The notes under the pieces are model-generated. The model worked only from the letters and a program-made list of their open reading frames with translations. It was not told the origin of the DNA and did no database searches. Below are positions 62,664 to 64,000 of a DNA stretch of 64,000 bases, one piece after another; within the stretch, counting starts at the first letter, position 1, and the number at the start of each line of letters is the position of its first letter. Source of the stretch: MWDV01 sp002070715 (GTDB taxonomy: Bacteria > Verrucomicrobiota > Verrucomicrobiia > Limisphaerales > MWDV01); assembly GCA_035411585.1 (NCBI GenBank), contig DAONTI010000004.1, positions 62,001-126,000 on the forward strand, written 5' to 3'. Made by a program: the position numbers and the translations under genes.

Positions 62664-64000
62664 ATGAAAACCATAGCCACCATCTTCTTCGCCAGCTTGT
62701 GCGGCCTCGGTTGGTCACTGGAGGCGGCCCAACCTCCGGTCAGAGACGTGACCTTCTTCTTGCAGCGCCTGCGAACCGTCGAGCACCTGCCCGAGTTGGA
62801 ACCTTCGCACACGGCCATGTCCAGCACTTGGGACCGCTCGGGCGGCAATCTCGACGGCTGGGATTTCAAGCGGGTGGAACAAAACACGAATATCTTGCTC
62901 GATGTGGCCGGTCCCGGCTGCATCCATCGCATGTTCACCGGCTGGCTGGGCAAGGATAAGGATGGCCTCGGCAAGCCAGGACCGGCGGGCACCCGGCTGC
63001 AGGTGTTCCTCGACCATTCGAAACACGCGGTCTTTGACCTGCCGGTGGAGGTTTTCTTTGACGACCGCCAGGGCCCGTTTGCCTATCCGCTCGTCTTCCA
63101 CAAAACCTACCCGGGCGTACTGTTCCCGATTCCCTTCGCTCATCATTGTCGCGTGCAGTTGGTCAACCCTGAAGCGCCCAACTGGGGCAACTTCTGGCAG
63201 CTCACCTACACCACCTATCCGCCTGGCACCCGGGTCAAGAGCCTGCGTTGGCCGCTGAAACGCGCCGAAGCGGAGGAAGTGAGCCGGGTCTGTCGCACCT
63301 GGCTGGAAGCTGAATCGCGCGATCCAGCTGCGCCGGCCCAGTGGACGGTGACGCGAGACTTGGATTTGGCTCCCCAAGCGGCCAAGGAGGTGACGCTCGA
63401 GGGTTGTGGTGTCATCCGCCAAATGCGCGTTGGCGTCTGGCCCGCCACCCCGGAATTGATGCGTGGCCTGCGCCTGCAGATTTGCTGGGATGGGGCCAGC
63501 GCACCGAGCGTGGATGTGCCCTTGGGCTATTTCTTCGGCAATGCCGACTACGCCTATGCCGACGAGATTCGCTTTAATTCCCTGCTCCTGGGCGTGCTCG
63601 ATGGAGAAGCCTACAGTTGTTTTCCAATGCCGTTTGCCCGCGGAGCCGTTGTGCGCGTGGTGAACCGCTGCGGGGACGGAGACGCCCGCGTACGACTAAA
63701 TCTCGAGGTCGAGCGGCGTGAGCAGTTGCCAGAGAACTGGGGTCGCTTTCACGCAACTTGGACTGAAACCCGTGCCGCACAACCAGGGTCGCCCGAATTC
63801 GGTCCCCAAAAGATTCCCTCACACCAGGTGCTGGAGCGCCAAGGGATCGGCAAATACGTCGGCGCGCTCCTGCACGTTTCCTGGCCGCATACAGACTGGT
63901 GGGGTGAAGGGGACTGGATGATTTGGACGGATGAGGACGGTTGGCCGCCGAGCTATCACGGCACCGGCACCGAGGAGTATTTCAATTCCGGTTGGTGCCG
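62664..64000 (+). CDS. DUF2961/GH172-like exported glycosidase, truncated by the window end
   Basis: From the ATG at 62664 the frame is open for 445 codons to the end of the window; I translated it by eye and met no stop codon. It begins with a signal peptide (MKTIATIFFASLCGLGWSLEA). Family landmarks are SSTWDRSGGNLDGWDF, AGPGCIHRMFTGW, VFLDHSKHAVFDLPVEVFF, VPLGYFFGNADYAYA and the acidic GTGTEEYFNSGW near the break. DUF2961 proteins include GH172 enzymes acting on alpha-D-arabinofuranosides or difructose anhydrides. The 3' end lies outside the window. Confidence 0.85.
   Translation, partial: MKTIATIFFASLCGLGWSLEAAQPPVRDVTFFLQRLRTVEHLPELEPSHTAMSSTWDRSGGNLDGWDFKRVEQNTNILLDVAGPGCIHRMFTGWLGKDKDGLGKPGPAGTRLQVFLDHSKHAVFDLPVEVFFDDRQGPFAYPLVFHKTYPGVLFPIPFAHHCRVQLVNPEAPNWGNFWQLTYTTYPPGTRVKSLRWPLKRAEAEEVSRVCRTWLEAESRDPAAPAQWTVTRDLDLAPQAAKEVTLEGCGVIRQMRVGVWPATPELMRGLRLQICWDGASAPSVDVPLGYFFGNADYAYADEIRFNSLLLGVLDGEAYSCFPMPFARGAVVRVVNRCGDGDARVRLNLEVERREQLPENWGRFHATWTETRAAQPGSPEFGPQKIPSHQVLERQGIGKYVGALLHVSWPHTDWWGEGDWMIWTDEDGWPPSYHGTGTEEYFNSGWC

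Overview
The window looks like a chromosomal segment of a high-GC Verrucomicrobiota, most likely of the Limisphaerales/Pedosphaera type. The evidence is three pseudopilins with FTLIELLVVIAIIAIL N-termini, a pilus locus whose gene order and content resemble Akkermansia Amuc_1098-1101, a PVC-type CxxCH haem protein, and many large secreted proteins that share a C-terminal module ending in (F/Y)YR. The lineage is inferred from gene content, not from a marker gene.

Layout. 0.1-5.3 kb: a pseudopilin behind a cluster of palindromes, an S8 protease, then a cobalamin riboswitch upstream of a secreted protein translationally coupled to a second pseudopilin. 5.5-12.5 kb: a four-gene type IV pilus/type II-like assembly operon (PilM-PilN-like fusion, Amuc_1100-like, Amuc_1099-like, secretin). 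12.6-13.5 kb: a stand-alone 5'-3' exonuclease. 13.6-24.5 kb: a run of four very large exported proteins ending with a multidomain S8 protease. 24.6 kb: coaE. 25.3-36.4 kb (minus strand): a glycan locus with a GH106-type rhamnosidase, a LamG/TSP3/BNR-4 protein (possible rhamnosyl-polysaccharide lyase), a pseudopilin and a LamG/autotransporter-repeat adhesin. 36.7-43.3 kb (minus): the most unusual unit, combining an AceE-like thiamine diphosphate enzyme, a SepSecS-like PLP enzyme, a 74-residue protein and a B12-binding/TIM-barrel mutase, preceded by a small conserved protein. 43.6-45.5 kb (minus): an ARPP-1-like protein and a CX5R phosphatase separated by a decayed IS5-type transposase fragment. 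45.9-48.0 kb: an exported protein with a duplicated domain, followed by a 160-base structured element. 48.4-56.0 kb: an S9A peptidase, a DEDD exonuclease, an MlaE permease with a catalytically degenerate ATPase partner, and a PVC-type cytochrome protein. 56.1-62.2 kb is housekeeping: rplT-rpmI, xseB-dxs and parB-pfkB-def. A GH172/DUF2961 gene starts at 62.66 kb and runs off the window.

Working together: the pilus/secretin operon plausibly assembles the pseudopilins or exports substrates, and the glycan locus suggests extracellular use of a rhamnose- or arabinose-rich polysaccharide. Cobalamin appears twice, as a riboswitch ligand and as the cofactor of the mutase operon. The mutase/TPP/PLP operon has no pathway I can name and is the best candidate for an undescribed system. 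No tRNA, rRNA, CRISPR array or intact mobile element was seen.
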